Source: CAYVWB01 sp964455395
GTDB taxonomy: Bacteria; Desulfobacterota; Desulfovibrionia; Desulfovibrionales; Desulfovibrionaceae
Reading direction: 5' to 3'
Assembly: GCA_964455395.1 (NCBI GenBank)
Contig: CAYVWB010000020.1
Coordinates: 1 to 60,204, forward strand
DNA: 60,204 nucleotides
Part shown: positions 1 through 9,633 of the stretch, piece by piece
How the letters are laid out: the number at the start of each line of letters is the position of its first letter
Numbering within the stretch: the first letter of the stretch is position 1
Program-made: the position numbers and the translations under genes
The notes under the pieces: generated by a model
Seen by the model: only the letters and a program-made list of their open reading frames with translations
Database searches by the model: none
Told to the model about the DNA's origin: nothing

Positions 1-1024
1 GCCGACCGTCCGCCCAGATTGAGCGGCGCGCGCACACGGCGGATCATTCCGGAACCAGCGAGCTCCACGGCGTTGCGGAGCCGTCGCGAGACGCCGAATG
101 GCTGCAGCGCCACACCATGACGCGGTCGACGCACGACGCCGAGCGGCGCAGGCGAGGCCACGGCGGTCTCACGGCCCAGGGGCGGTCCGCAACGCCGCAA
201 CAACGCCGAACCGCTGCATGCGTGCTGACGACGGAGGAGGCCTCCTTCGCCGCAGGCCCAGGTCCCGCGCGCGCCGTTCGACAGGCCGCCGGCGAACTCG
301 TTGCGTTGCGGGCTCGTCGCGCCGAAGCCATGCGTCGCAAGGCGGTGGCCATGCGCCGGCGCTGTGGTGTGGTCCCACCGGAGGAACGCCCGCGGCGGCG
401 CGGGCTCCCTCAAGAGCAGCCGCAGCTCCAGCGACGTGAGGGCGCGGTCGTAAACCCGCATGCGCGCAAGCATGCCCTCCCAGCAGTGGCCGGTGTTGGC
501 GAGCATGTGGGAAACGCCACCCAGCTGGTGGTTCTCCTGGGTGACGTAGATACGGCCGATGGCGGCCTCGTGAAGCAGCGCGTCATCCATGGCAAAGCGC
601 AGGACGTCGCCGTCGTAGGTGAGCGCGACGAACCGCCACGCTCCGGCGTAGGCGGCGGGTATGGTGGCGGCTTCGTCCCCGTAACGGAGGATGAAGACGC
701 CGTCGTCCACATCCAGACCGAAACGGTTGTGGGTCGCGCCGCCGGCGTTGTAGACAGTGCGCAGCGTCGTGTGGTTCTGAGGGGTGAACAGCCACAGCGC
801 CACGCTGCGGGCCCCCGCAGCGACGCCGAGGGCGGTCGTGTTCAGAGCCAGACCGAAGGAGACATCGGTGAATCCCATGGCCGGGCCCATGGTGAAACCG
901 TCCGCCACGGGGGCCATGGCGGCGGAGTAGGGGATATGGCGATCATGGCCGGAAGCGTCCAGATAGGAGCCGCCGGCGGCGTCGCCGAGAAGGGCGAGTG
1001 TCAGACCGTCGTGCAATGTGTGCA
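1..1024 (-). CDS. LamG/concanavalin-like protein, probable phage tail or adhesion protein (partial, runs off left edge)
   Basis: An open frame of 341 codons runs from an ATG at 1024 (MHTLHDGL...) to the window edge without a stop, so the C-terminus is missing. Residues about 40-180 look like a LamG/laminin-G jelly-roll: strands such as RSVALWLFTP, AWRFVALTYDGDVL and the closing MRVYDRALTSLEL, typical of LamG domains in phage tail or surface proteins. The later part is Arg/Ala-rich and not recognised. It lies 80 bases downstream of another phage-like gene on the same strand. The start is uncertain because only a weak GGA precedes the ATG. The LamG call is from sequence pattern; a phage tail role is inferred from the neighbour. 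Confidence 0.6.
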
Positions 1025-1104
1025 TAGCGATTCCGAAACGGCCGCGCAGCGAACGCGGCCGGGGTCGTTCGTCAGTGCATCCGCCCGTGCAGGCGACGTG
1101 CGTC

Positions 1105-2541
1105 CTAATCGATCCAGTAGCCCCAGGTGAGCAGGTTCCACGGTTCCTGCGCACACCCGGCCGGGACGATTTCCTTGAACCACAGGGGGAGGGCGGCGGG
1201 ACTGGTGGTGAAGGCCACCGTGTCGCCGGGGGCCCACACCCCGGACCACGCCGCCGCGGGGATGACGCAGAAGGGCGTTTGTGTGGCGGGGTTCAGCGGC
1301 GCGAAATCCTCGCTGACGGAGCCGACCCCCACCTGGCCCGACACCGCCCCGGAGAGTGTGAAAGCCGTGGCCGAGGTGAAAGCGATGGTCCAGTCATCCT
1401 CCACGGCGCCGAGGTTGCCCAGGGTGATGGGATGAGTCACCTCGTCGAAAACCCCGGCGACGGTGTCCGACGCGTCGAAGTTGGAGACGACCGGCTCGAT
1501 GTCGCCCCCCTCGATGACGCCGCCCACGTGGGTGGTGGCCGTGGGGTAGGCGCCGGCGACCTGTTCCGCCAGCGCCACCGTGGCCACATTGCCGGCGTAG
1601 GTGTAGCAGTTCTCGCGGTAGGTGATGGTGATGGCCGCGCCCGCGTCCGGAGCCGTGGTCCAAGTGATGGGCGTGGTCCACTGGCCGGTGGCCATGTCCA
1701 GCTGCCCGGCGGCGCAGTAGCCTGTGCAGGAGCCGTCCCGCTGGATGAGCGTTTCACGCGTCGCGCCGCCGCAGGTCGTGGTCACCACGGGGCGCTTCCC
1801 CCGCTGACCGCACACACCCTTGGCGGCGTGCGCCAACGCCGTCAGAGCGGGGTTCGCCGCAGCGCCGTCGCCAGTCCCGAGCTGTTCGGCCGTGTGCAGG
1901 TTCTCCGGCAGCCGGAGCCACTCCTCCGGGGCGCCGTCGTCCGTGAGCACGCGGCCGTCTCCCAGCCAGACGCCCCAGGGGTGGCCCACCTCGTCCACGC
2001 GCGTCGTCACCTCCCACTGCTCCGAGACGTCGTCGTACTGCACGGAATCGCCGGGCCGCGCTTCGGCGGCGGCTGTCTGGTCGACCTTGAACTTGCCGGA
2101 GAGATGGAGCAGCCCCCCGTTCAGGAATTCGGCGTCCGCCTGCTCCATGGCGACCTGCACTTCGGTCTCGCCGCCGTTGAGTGCGACGTGGAGGGAGCCC
2201 ACGCCCACCCAGTCCGGCGTGGTGGTCGGCTGGGAGCCGTCCACGTCCAGCTGCACGTCCCGCATGGTCCCCTTGGCCAGGAGGAAGGCGTCTTCCCCGC
2301 GGGAGGGCGCTTCCAGATAGACGAGCGCCCCGGCGGCGGCTTCGTCTCCGCTGTGGACGTTGGCCAGGAAGAGCTTGCGGAGGATCACGTCCCCGGCGTC
2401 GCGCTGGCGTTTGGTCACCCGGGGAAAGAAGCCGTGCTTGGCGGGAGAGATGTCCCGACGACTCATGCGGCCGCCGTTGCCGGCTTGGTTGGTGACGAAT
2501 TCGGAGTGGAATCGACGAAAATCCGATGCGGAGAAACTCAT
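1105..2541 (-). CDS. phage-like structural/hypothetical protein (478 aa)
   Basis: The start is the ATG at 2541 (MSFSASDFRR), because GGGAGGT lies five bases upstream; the frame also extends to an ATG at 2580. No enzymatic motif is visible. The N-terminal third resembles conserved proteins of Mu-like prophages in delta-proteobacteria (SASDFRRFHS..., a VILRKLFLANVHS stretch). The C-terminus ends with a pattern of the WxKEIVPAGCA type that I associate with the same family. The middle is Thr/Ala/Gly-rich and beta-rich, as in virion or baseplate-associated proteins. The family link is from memory of such proteins, so function stays unassigned. It marks the prophage side of the boundary near 2.6 kb. 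Confidence 0.5.
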   Translation of the reverse strand: MSFSASDFRRFHSEFVTNQAGNGGRMSRRDISPAKHGFFPRVTKRQRDAGDVILRKLFLANVHSGDEAAAGALVYLEAPSRGEDAFLLAKGTMRDVQLDVDGSQPTTTPDWVGVGSLHVALNGGETEVQVAMEQADAEFLNGGLLHLSGKFKVDQTAAAEARPGDSVQYDDVSEQWEVTTRVDEVGHPWGVWLGDGRVLTDDGAPEEWLRLPENLHTAEQLGTGDGAAANPALTALAHAAKGVCGQRGKRPVVTTTCGGATRETLIQRDGSCTGYCAAGQLDMATGQWTTPITWTTAPDAGAAITITYRENCYTYAGNVATVALAEQVAGAYPTATTHVGGVIEGGDIEPVVSNFDASDTVAGVFDEVTHPITLGNLGAVEDDWTIAFTSATAFTLSGAVSGQVGVGSVSEDFAPLNPATQTPFCVIPAAAWSGVWAPGDTVAFTTSPAALPLWFKEIVPAGCAQEPWNLLTWGYWID

Positions 2542-2667
2542 GAAGACCTCCCAGTGGTTGATGTCCGGTGGCGACCGCAAGGCGGCGCCGTACGGAATCC
2601 ACTCTAGGGGAGGCCGCGGCGTGAGGCAGGGCGGAAACGGGAGCTGCTGGGCGGTGTGGCGGTCGGG

Positions 2668-5600
2668 CTAACCGAGTCTGGCCAGGGCGGCGAAGAGCCG
2701 GGCCGCATGCACGGGTTTGGGGAGAAACGCGTCCGCGCCGGCTTCGCGGATGCGGCGTTCGTCCTCGCGCATGGCGTACGCCGTCAAAGCGATGATGGGC
2801 TGGGTGGCGGGAACCCCGGGGACCTCGCCGGCGCGCACCCGCCGCAGCACCTCGAACCCGTCGAGCCCGGGCGTCTGGATGTCCAGCACCACGCAGTCAA
2901 ACCGGTGGGACTCCAGCGCCTCCAGGGCCTGACGACCGTCTTCCACGGCAACCACCGCATGCCCCCGCCCCCGGAGCAGCATGGTCATGGCTTCGCGATT
3001 GATGGGGTCGTCCTCCACCAGCAGGAGATCGAGCCGCGCAGAGCCAGCCGCCTCCGGCGCAGCTTGCTCCCGCGCCGGCGCAGACTGCGCCACAGCGACG
3101 CGCAAAGGCAGCTCGATGCGGAAGATCGCGCCGTGGCCGGGCGTGCTCTCCAGAAAGAGCTCCCCGCGCATGAGCGACGTCAACCGGGAAACGATGGCCA
3201 GCCCGAGCCCGGCGCCCTCATGCGTGCGGGAATAGACATCCTCCAGCTGGGTGAAGGGCTCCAGAACGGCCTGGCGGCGCTCTTCGGGGATGCCGGGACC
3301 CGTGTCGCGCACTTCGATGCGCAGGGGGAACGTCGTGAACCCTTCGGCGGATGACGCCGACGCCGCCTCCTCCCCGCGCGTCCCCTCCCCGCGTGTGAGC
3401 AGGATCTCCACCCCGCCCTCCCGGGTGAACTTCACGGCGTTGCCCACCAGGTTCATCAGGATCTGCCGGAGACGCGCCGGGTCCCCGTACAGGGTGTGCG
3501 GCAACGTGGGGTCCAGCGCGGTGTGCAGATGAAGTTGCTTGGCGCGTGCGGTCTGACGGAAGGTGTCCGTGATGGTCTCCAGGACTTCCGTGGGGGAGAA
3601 GGGCTCCTCCTGCAGGGCGAGCTTGCCGGCTTCCACCCTGGAAAGGTCCAGAATGTCCGAAAGCAGCCGCGTGAGGGTGCGGCAGGCGCGCAACGCCATC
3701 TGTACGTACTGGCTGGCTTCCTGATCCAGATCGCTGGCGGCCAGCAGTTGGAGCATGCCCATCACGCCGGAGATGGGCGTGCGGATCTCGTGGCTCATGT
3801 TCGCCAGAAATTCACTCTTGGCGCGGTTGGCGGCCTCGGCCATGTCCCGCGCCGTCCGCAGCTCCTGCTCCATGCGTTTGATCTCGCTCAGGTCCACGTC
3901 GATGCAATAGAGCTCCTTGCCGCCCTGGGCGTTCTCGTGCATGACGTGGGCGGAGTAGACCGGCGCCTCTGCGCCGTCCTTGCGCATCAAAACGAGCTCC
4001 TCGGAGGGGATGGGGAGCCCGTGCGTCAGCCACGTTTCGATGGCGGCGACCACGCCGTGGCGCATGGCCGGGGGGATGATGAGCGATTCCAGCGGTCGCC
4101 CCAGCGCCTCGCCACGGGTGTAGCCGTAGATGCGTTCGCTGGCCGTGTTCCAGTAGATGACGCTGCGCTGTTCGTCATACCCCTGGATGGCGATGTTGTC
4201 GGCGGACTCCAGGATGGCGCGGAAGCGGCGTTCGCTCTCGGCCACCATTTCCTGCGCGCGCGCCTGCTCCGTCACCTCGTGCGCAACCGTGCACAACACG
4301 CCGGCCCCGGTCTCCGGGCCGGGCAGGGCGAAGATGTCCACGGTGAAGACGCGCTCGCGGCCGTGGAGGCGGAAGCGCCGCTCCCCGGAAAAGGGCTTCC
4401 CCGTGTCGAGAACCTGTCGCTCCTGCGCGAGAAACCGCGCCGCAGTCTCGGGGTCGGTCACGTCATAGGTGCTCTTGCCTGTCAATTCCTCCGGCGTCGT
4501 GTCGAAGAGGGCCGCGAACCGTCGGTTCACCCGGACATAGCGTCCATGTCCGTCCTTGATCATGATCAGGGATGGCGAATGCTCCATGATCGCGTCCAGC
4601 GTGGCGGAGGTCTCCTCCAGGGCCTCGTGCGTCTGCGCGAGCGTGGTGATCTCCGTCCCGATGACGCACAGCCGGCGCGACGCGCCGTGGCCCGCCGGCA
4701 GGGGAAAGAGCGTGGCGATGAACACGCGCTGTCGGTCGTCGTGCATCCGCACCACTTCTTCCACGATGGGCTCGTTCGCCGTCAGCGCGCGTCGGTCCAG
4801 GGCCGCGTTCATGGCGACAATATTGGGCGGGAAGAGGTCCTCGTCGCGGCGGCCGACGAATTCCTCCGGCGTCCTGCCGGCCTCCTGCGCATAGCGTCGG
4901 TTGACCCGCAGGTATCGGCCTTGCGCGTCCTTGATGGCGATGAAGGCGCTGGAGTGCTCCATGATCGTGTCCAGCAGCCGCGAGGTCTCCCGCAGGTGCT
5001 GTTGGGTGTGACGCAAGGCCGTGACGTCCGCGCCGAAGATGCAGAGCGCCATGGGTTCGCCCTGGGGGCCGGGGAGGGGGAATCGGGTGGCCAGCAGCCG
5101 ACGGGAGACGCCGTTCAGCACCACGTCCATCTCCCGAATATCCGGCGCGTTTTCCCGAATGGCGCGAGTATCCCAATGCTCGCAGGCGTTCGCGCTGGCT
5201 TCGTCGAAGAACGCTGGCGCCCGGCGACCCTGCACGGCTTCCGGGGAGGATGCGCCCATGGCCTCGGCGAAGCTGGCGCTCACCCGCAGGTACCGGCCTT
5301 CGAGATTCTTGATGGCGATGTAGGCCGGGGAGTGCGCCATGATTGCGTCCAGCAGCCGCGAGGTCTCCGCCAACCGACGTTCCGCGAGTTTCTGGGGGGT
5401 GATGTCCAACGCCACGCCGCAGACGCCGAGGGGCTTTCCCGTTTCGTCCCGCACGGCGCGCTTGGCGGCCAGGAAGACGCGGTCGCCCGCTGCCGAGGGC
5501 AGGGTTTCCTCGAACCACACCGGAGCCCCCGATCGTAACGCCTCCGCATCAGAGGCTGCGAACTGCGCCGCCGTGTCGGGGGCATGCAGCGCCGAAGGCC

Positions 5601-6426
5601 GCCGGCCCACGAGTTCATCCAGCGAGCCGCCGAACTGCGCCGTGTAGTGCTGGTTCACGTAGAGATACCGGCCCTCCGTGTCCATGAGAAAGACGGCCGC
5701 GGGCAGGGCGTCCAGAATGCCGCCCACCATGAGCCGGCGTTGCTCGGCCGCGTGCTGGCCCTCCTGTTCGCCGGCGTTGCGTTCCGGCGCGTCGCCTTCG
5801 GGGATCCAGGAGACGCCCATGACCACGTCGGGAGATCCATGTGCGCCCGGCTCCACTCCGGCATTTCCGGGGAAAGGCCACGACCTGGTCACGAGGCGTC
5901 GCAGACCCGTCACGGGATGGTGGCGGCGGTGCGTCAGCGTCACCCCCTGCGCCGGCGCCGTCGTCTGCAGCAGGGTCTTCCATATGGTCTGAAGCCACGT
6001 GCGGTCCGGCTCGGGGATGCGCGACAGGAAGGAGTCCTCGTCGGGGGGCGTGGGGCCTGCGGACTCCCCGGAGGCAGGGGCGGCGTACGGATCGGCGGCG
6101 GTCGTGTCTTCGACGGAGAGCCCGAAGAGGGCGGCGCATCCCGGGGAGAGGTGGAGGAACCGGCCGACGGCGACGTCACGAATCCAGAAGCACGCGCCGA
6201 GGGATTCCGCAAGATCGCTCGCCAGCACATGCAGCACGGAGACGGGCGCGGAGGCCGGTCGGTTCTGTTGGGCCGGTCGTGAGGGTGTGGCGGCGCCTGT
6301 CGGCGGGGTCGCGGTCGCCTGCCTCAGCTCCAACGCCGCGATGCGCGCGCGGGCCTGGGCGAGCTCGGCTTCGAGCTGCGCCACACGCTGGCTGGTGGGA
6401 GCGTCGTCGGGCATACCGTCGTGCAT
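2668..6426 (-). CDS. hybrid sensor histidine kinase with six PAS domains and a C-terminal receiver (about 1252 aa)
   Basis: Soluble signalling protein. It opens with a short coiled coil (RVAQLEAELAQARARIAALEL), then PAS domains at about residues 65-170, 230-345, 358-475, 485-605, 608-725 and 728-850. HisKA follows with phospho-His in FLANMSHEIRTP (about 879), then a HATPase with DTGPGIPEE and GLGLAIV. The receiver starts near 1130 (LLLVEDDPINRE) with phospho-Asp in CVVLDIQTPGLDG. PAS 3, 4 and 5 are near-copies of one another. There is no membrane segment, so it senses a cytoplasmic cue. The frame is open to 6702; I chose the ATG at 6426 just before the coiled coil, and 6513 is an alternative. 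No output partner is adjacent. Confidence 0.88.
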   Translation of the reverse strand: MHDGMPDDAPTSQRVAQLEAELAQARARIAALELRQATATPPTGAATPSRPAQQNRPASAPVSVLHVLASDLAESLGACFWIRDVAVGRFLHLSPGCAALFGLSVEDTTAADPYAAPASGESAGPTPPDEDSFLSRIPEPDRTWLQTIWKTLLQTTAPAQGVTLTHRRHHPVTGLRRLVTRSWPFPGNAGVEPGAHGSPDVVMGVSWIPEGDAPERNAGEQEGQHAAEQRRLMVGGILDALPAAVFLMDTEGRYLYVNQHYTAQFGGSLDELVGRRPSALHAPDTAAQFAASDAEALRSGAPVWFEETLPSAAGDRVFLAAKRAVRDETGKPLGVCGVALDITPQKLAERRLAETSRLLDAIMAHSPAYIAIKNLEGRYLRVSASFAEAMGASSPEAVQGRRAPAFFDEASANACEHWDTRAIRENAPDIREMDVVLNGVSRRLLATRFPLPGPQGEPMALCIFGADVTALRHTQQHLRETSRLLDTIMEHSSAFIAIKDAQGRYLRVNRRYAQEAGRTPEEFVGRRDEDLFPPNIVAMNAALDRRALTANEPIVEEVVRMHDDRQRVFIATLFPLPAGHGASRRLCVIGTEITTLAQTHEALEETSATLDAIMEHSPSLIMIKDGHGRYVRVNRRFAALFDTTPEELTGKSTYDVTDPETAARFLAQERQVLDTGKPFSGERRFRLHGRERVFTVDIFALPGPETGAGVLCTVAHEVTEQARAQEMVAESERRFRAILESADNIAIQGYDEQRSVIYWNTASERIYGYTRGEALGRPLESLIIPPAMRHGVVAAIETWLTHGLPIPSEELVLMRKDGAEAPVYSAHVMHENAQGGKELYCIDVDLSEIKRMEQELRTARDMAEAANRAKSEFLANMSHEIRTPISGVMGMLQLLAASDLDQEASQYVQMALRACRTLTRLLSDILDLSRVEAGKLALQEEPFSPTEVLETITDTFRQTARAKQLHLHTALDPTLPHTLYGDPARLRQILMNLVGNAVKFTREGGVEILLTRGEGTRGEEAASASSAEGFTTFPLRIEVRDTGPGIPEERRQAVLEPFTQLEDVYSRTHEGAGLGLAIVSRLTSLMRGELFLESTPGHGAIFRIELPLRVAVAQSAPAREQAAPEAAGSARLDLLLVEDDPINREAMTMLLRGRGHAVVAVEDGRQALEALESHRFDCVVLDIQTPGLDGFEVLRRVRAGEVPGVPATQPIIALTAYAMREDERRIREAGADAFLPKPVHAARLFAALARLG

Positions 6427-6803
6427 CGAGGACTGGGTTCCGGAACTGCGCGCAGCAGTGCGCACATGGCCGCAACGGCCGCCGTGGTCCTCATCCTTGG
6501 AATCACACGCCATGGCGCAGGTCCCCACACCTCGCCACGGCGTCGCGCCGCGAGAGCGCCGCGGGCAATCATCCAAAGGAAAAGGAGTTCCATACAGATG
6601 GCACGCAAAGGGAGACGCGTCAACCACTCCCGTAGCGCACGACGGATTCCGGCAGGAGGGGAATGCGCGGGATCGCCCCGTCGGCGCAAGCGCAATCGCC
6701 ACGCATCACGATGGCGCGGTTCGCCCTGCAGCAGCGGCCGAGCGCGATGGAAACAGAAGGGAAAAAGGCGCGCAGAAGCGACCCTCGCGACAGGAGGCGG
6801 TCT

Positions 6804-7328
6804 TCAGCCTTCGTGCGCCGAGCCGTGCTCCTCGCCGAGGTGGGGGGGATGGTCGGTGATGTCCGTGAGACTGTGGTGCCCTTCGGTGGGGTTGGCTTCC
6901 ACGATGTCGAAGATGCGTCCCATGGCTTCGTCCACGGCGTGGGCTTCTTCCGGGGAGAGGTCTCCAAGGCCGGCGATGAGCTTGGTCTCCACGGGGTCGG
7001 GCAACTGCGCCGCCAGGGCCTGCCCGGCGCTGGTCAACGCCAGAAAGACCACCCGTCTGTCGCGAGGGTTGCGCTCTCTGGTGATGAGGGACTTGCTCTC
7101 CAGCCGGTCCACGATGCCCGTGATGTTGCCCGGGGTGACGTGCAGATTGCGCGCCAGCTGCCGGCTGCTGAGCGGGCCGCTCGCTCGCAACGCGCGCAGC
7201 ACGGCGCTTTGCGATGCGGTGAGGCCGAATTGTTTGGAGGCTTCTCGATTGTCTTTGGCGAGGGCGCGCACGAGCCAACGCAGACCAGTGACGATGCGGG
7301 TGACCGCGGCTTCATTCTCCGGATGCAT
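6804..7328 (-). CDS. MarR-family transcriptional regulator
   Basis: A 174-residue protein with a MarR winged helix: LTASQSAVLRAL and SSRQLARNLHVTPGNITGIVDRL form the helix-turn-helix at about 40-80, and the wing carries the family signature NPRDRRVVFLALT at about 85-98. Dimer helices flank it. The C-terminal 25 residues are His/Glu-rich (EGHHSLTDITDHPPHLGEEHGSAHEG, split over 149-174), longer than usual and conceivably metal-binding. It is divergent from a membrane-protein gene at 7573, a plausible regulatory target. A likely autoregulated promoter with direct repeats lies upstream (7356-7386). The ligand is unknown. Confidence 0.9.
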   Translation of the reverse strand: MHPENEAAVTRIVTGLRWLVRALAKDNREASKQFGLTASQSAVLRALRASGPLSSRQLARNLHVTPGNITGIVDRLESKSLITRERNPRDRRVVFLALTSAGQALAAQLPDPVETKLIAGLGDLSPEEAHAVDEAMGRIFDIVEANPTEGHHSLTDITDHPPHLGEEHGSAHEG

Positions 7329-7355
7329 GGAGGGGATGTAACCATCCCCACGCTG

Positions 7356-7386
7356 ATTGTAAAGGTTTAAAAGGTTTAATTCTCAA
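7356..7386 (-). promoter_or_regulatory. putative marR promoter with direct-repeat operator in the spacer
   Basis: On the minus strand TTGAGA (-35) and TACAAT (-10) are separated by 19 bases. The spacer consists almost entirely of two direct copies of TTAAACCTT. The stretch is strikingly AT-rich against its surroundings. It lies 28 bases upstream of the MarR start, so self-regulation through the repeat is plausible (inference). Confidence 0.4.
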
Positions 7387-7500
7387 GAGCGCGCGAAAGC
7401 ACCCTTCCAACGCTTTGCAGCCGTTCGCTTTTCGCGTATGTCTTGCCGGCGGCTCCCGCTCGCATCACAGGCGCCGCTTGCTCCACCCTTGTTTCCACCA

Positions 7501-7545
7501 CGACCGGCACGACCGGCACGACCGCCACGACCACCACGACCGGCG
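7501..7545. repeat. 9-bp tandem repeat (5 copies)
   Basis: The unit CGACCGGCA is repeated five times with small changes in the non-coding leader before the gene at 7573. Translating through it gives a Pro/Arg-rich low-complexity stretch, which is why I do not include it in the gene. Confidence 0.75.
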
Positions 7546-7572
7546 CGACTGACGCGCCGCATTCGCTCCGCC

Positions 7573-9612
7573 ATGCCAGAAACCACCCACCACGTCGCCG
7601 GCCCAGCGTCTTCCCTGGTGCGCCGGCTCCGCGCTCAAGTGCTCACGCTGCTGCTGTGCCAAGCGGCGGCCGTGGCTTTTTTTCATGAGGTCCTCTTCAC
7701 GCAGACGCGCAGTTTCCTTGTGAAATGGGACGCCACGGCGTTGACGTACGCCTGGATGAACAAGGCTGTGGCCATGTGGCGCGAGGGGGCGCTCCCTCTT
7801 TGGGATTTCGGTGTCCACGGCGGGACCAGCTTGCTGGGCGAGCTTTCCACCGCAGCGCTTTATCCAGTGACGGCGGCGGCGGCGTTGTTCGTGGAGCCTG
7901 GCGGCTTCCTGTGGATCGAGTGGTGGATCGTGCTGCACTATGGCCTCGCCTTGTACGGCATGTTGACCTATTTGCGTACGCTTGGTGTTGGCTGGACAGG
8001 GGCAATAGCCGGTGCAGTATTGTTCGCTCTGGTGGGTAGCGTGGCGGCGCGCGCCAAGGGACAGGCGTACATTTTTGCTGGATTGACCTATCTCCCGCTC
8101 GTGTTGGCCTGTCTGCACAAGGCGGTACGGTGGGCGGGGCCCATGGCGCGCAATCCCTGGGCCGTGGGCGGTGGCGTACTGCTTGGGTGTTCTCTCCTGG
8201 CGGGACACCTGCAGCCGTACGCGCACATCGCCTTTTTGGCGGGGACATACGCCGTGATATTGTGTGTGGGCAGCGGCGGAGCGGACTGGCGTCGTACACT
8301 GACGGCGCTTGGCGTCATCGGCCTGGTTTCGGCGCTCATCGTGGGCGTGCAGCTGGTTCCCACGTTGACGTACCTGGAGCGCAGCTACCGCTGGTTCGGT
8401 GACCAGTTCATGCCTGGCATGGGCGTAACCCCTTTCGAACACTACGCCTTCGATATGGAGCTCCGCCTCGGCGACTTCGCCACCCTCCTCACCGGGGAGA
8501 TTGCTCGAGACAACGGCTCTCTCTACGTCACATGGCTTGGCCTGGGGCTTGCGTTGGCGGGCGTTTTGGCGCGTCGACGCTATACGTGGTGGGCTCTCGG
8601 CGTGGCTGTTTTCGCTGTTCTCACGGCTATGGGGGGACATAATCCGCTGGGCGCGCTCATCTACCATGTGCCCTTGCTGAACAAGGTCCGTCAGCCCATT
8701 CGTCTGCTTTTCCTCTACGATTTCGCCATGGCCGTGCTCGCTGCTTTCGGGCTCCACTGGATATTGGAGGAACTGCGGCGCCGGCTGCATCGCGGCGTGC
8801 ATTTCGCTTCCATCGTGGGCGCTGTGGCGCTTGCGTGGCTACTTGTCGCGGCGTGGGAGCATCGGGAAGTCTACGTCCCTACGCGTGCGGAAGGCCGCCA
8901 CCCGGAACGGTATTATGAGCGCACGCCACTGGTGGAGACCTTGCTGAAGCGTCGCGGCGAGGAGCCTCGACTGCACCGCGTGGTCGTGGTTCCCAAGGAT
9001 GTTTTGCCGCCGAACATGGGCAACGTCTGGCCGGTGCTTTCCACTGCGGGACACCGCGCCACCATGCAGCAGAATTACTACGACTATCTCGCCAGGGACT
9101 GGAGCCTGGGGAGCCGTAATTTGGACCGTCTCGCCGTACGTGACGTGGTGACCAACGCTCCCGTGGAACCCGCTGAGGGACTGCGGCTCATCATCCAGGA
9201 AGGGGAGATGCGACTGTACCAACGACCCGACGCGCTGCCGCTCTTCTGGTTCGCCACGGCCCCTGATGCATCGGATTTTGGTGCGACGGCCGCTGAAATC
9301 GAAGACGTACGATGGGAGCCCAACGCCGTCACCGTGACGTTGGCGTCCGGGCAGGACGGCTTGTTGGTCTTCGCTCAGCCCATGTATCCCGGATGGTCTG
9401 CGACCGTGGACGGTCAGCCCAGAGCCTTGGATCAGGTGGACATCTTTCCGGCGGCGTCGCTGGAGTCCGGCGAACGTACTGTGCGTTTTTCGTATAAGGA
9501 GCCGTATTTCGGGTGGTTGCTGTTCTCGTTCGGCGCAGGCGTCCTCTGGCTGGCGGCTTCCTTGGCGCTATCCGCACGAGAGAGGAAAAATGCGCGTACA
9601 GTCAATGACTAG
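7573..9612 (+). CDS. YfhO-like polytopic membrane protein
   Basis: A 679-residue protein. An N-terminal hydrophobic helix (about 22-45) is followed by the motif FLVKWDATALTYAW. Roughly ten further membrane helices run to about residue 445, then come a soluble periplasmic segment and a last helix near the C-terminus (WLLFSFGAGVLWLAASLAL). The layout and the late motif PMYPGWSATVDG match the YfhO family, GT-C-like membrane proteins implicated in glycosylating cell-envelope polymers. The start at 7573 (MPETTHH) excludes an upstream repeat-encoded Pro/Arg tail that is open in frame. The MarC gene follows 18-21 bases later, suggesting co-transcription. The substrate cannot be inferred. Confidence 0.75.
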   Translation: MPETTHHVAGPASSLVRRLRAQVLTLLLCQAAAVAFFHEVLFTQTRSFLVKWDATALTYAWMNKAVAMWREGALPLWDFGVHGGTSLLGELSTAALYPVTAAAALFVEPGGFLWIEWWIVLHYGLALYGMLTYLRTLGVGWTGAIAGAVLFALVGSVAARAKGQAYIFAGLTYLPLVLACLHKAVRWAGPMARNPWAVGGGVLLGCSLLAGHLQPYAHIAFLAGTYAVILCVGSGGADWRRTLTALGVIGLVSALIVGVQLVPTLTYLERSYRWFGDQFMPGMGVTPFEHYAFDMELRLGDFATLLTGEIARDNGSLYVTWLGLGLALAGVLARRRYTWWALGVAVFAVLTAMGGHNPLGALIYHVPLLNKVRQPIRLLFLYDFAMAVLAAFGLHWILEELRRRLHRGVHFASIVGAVALAWLLVAAWEHREVYVPTRAEGRHPERYYERTPLVETLLKRRGEEPRLHRVVVVPKDVLPPNMGNVWPVLSTAGHRATMQQNYYDYLARDWSLGSRNLDRLAVRDVVTNAPVEPAEGLRLIIQEGEMRLYQRPDALPLFWFATAPDASDFGATAAEIEDVRWEPNAVTVTLASGQDGLLVFAQPMYPGWSATVDGQPRALDQVDIFPAASLESGERTVRFSYKEPYFGWLLFSFGAGVLWLAASLALSARERKNARTVND

Positions 9613-9633
9613 TCACCACGTACGGATTTTGTG

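Noticed and set aside
117..1130. 337-codon plus-strand open frame at the left edge
   Set aside because: The minus strand here encodes a coherent LamG-like protein; the plus-frame translation is low-complexity Arg/Gly.
3496..5538. 680-codon plus-strand open frame opposite the PAS kinase
   Set aside because: Antisense shadow; the repeated pattern simply mirrors the repeated PAS domains on the other strand.
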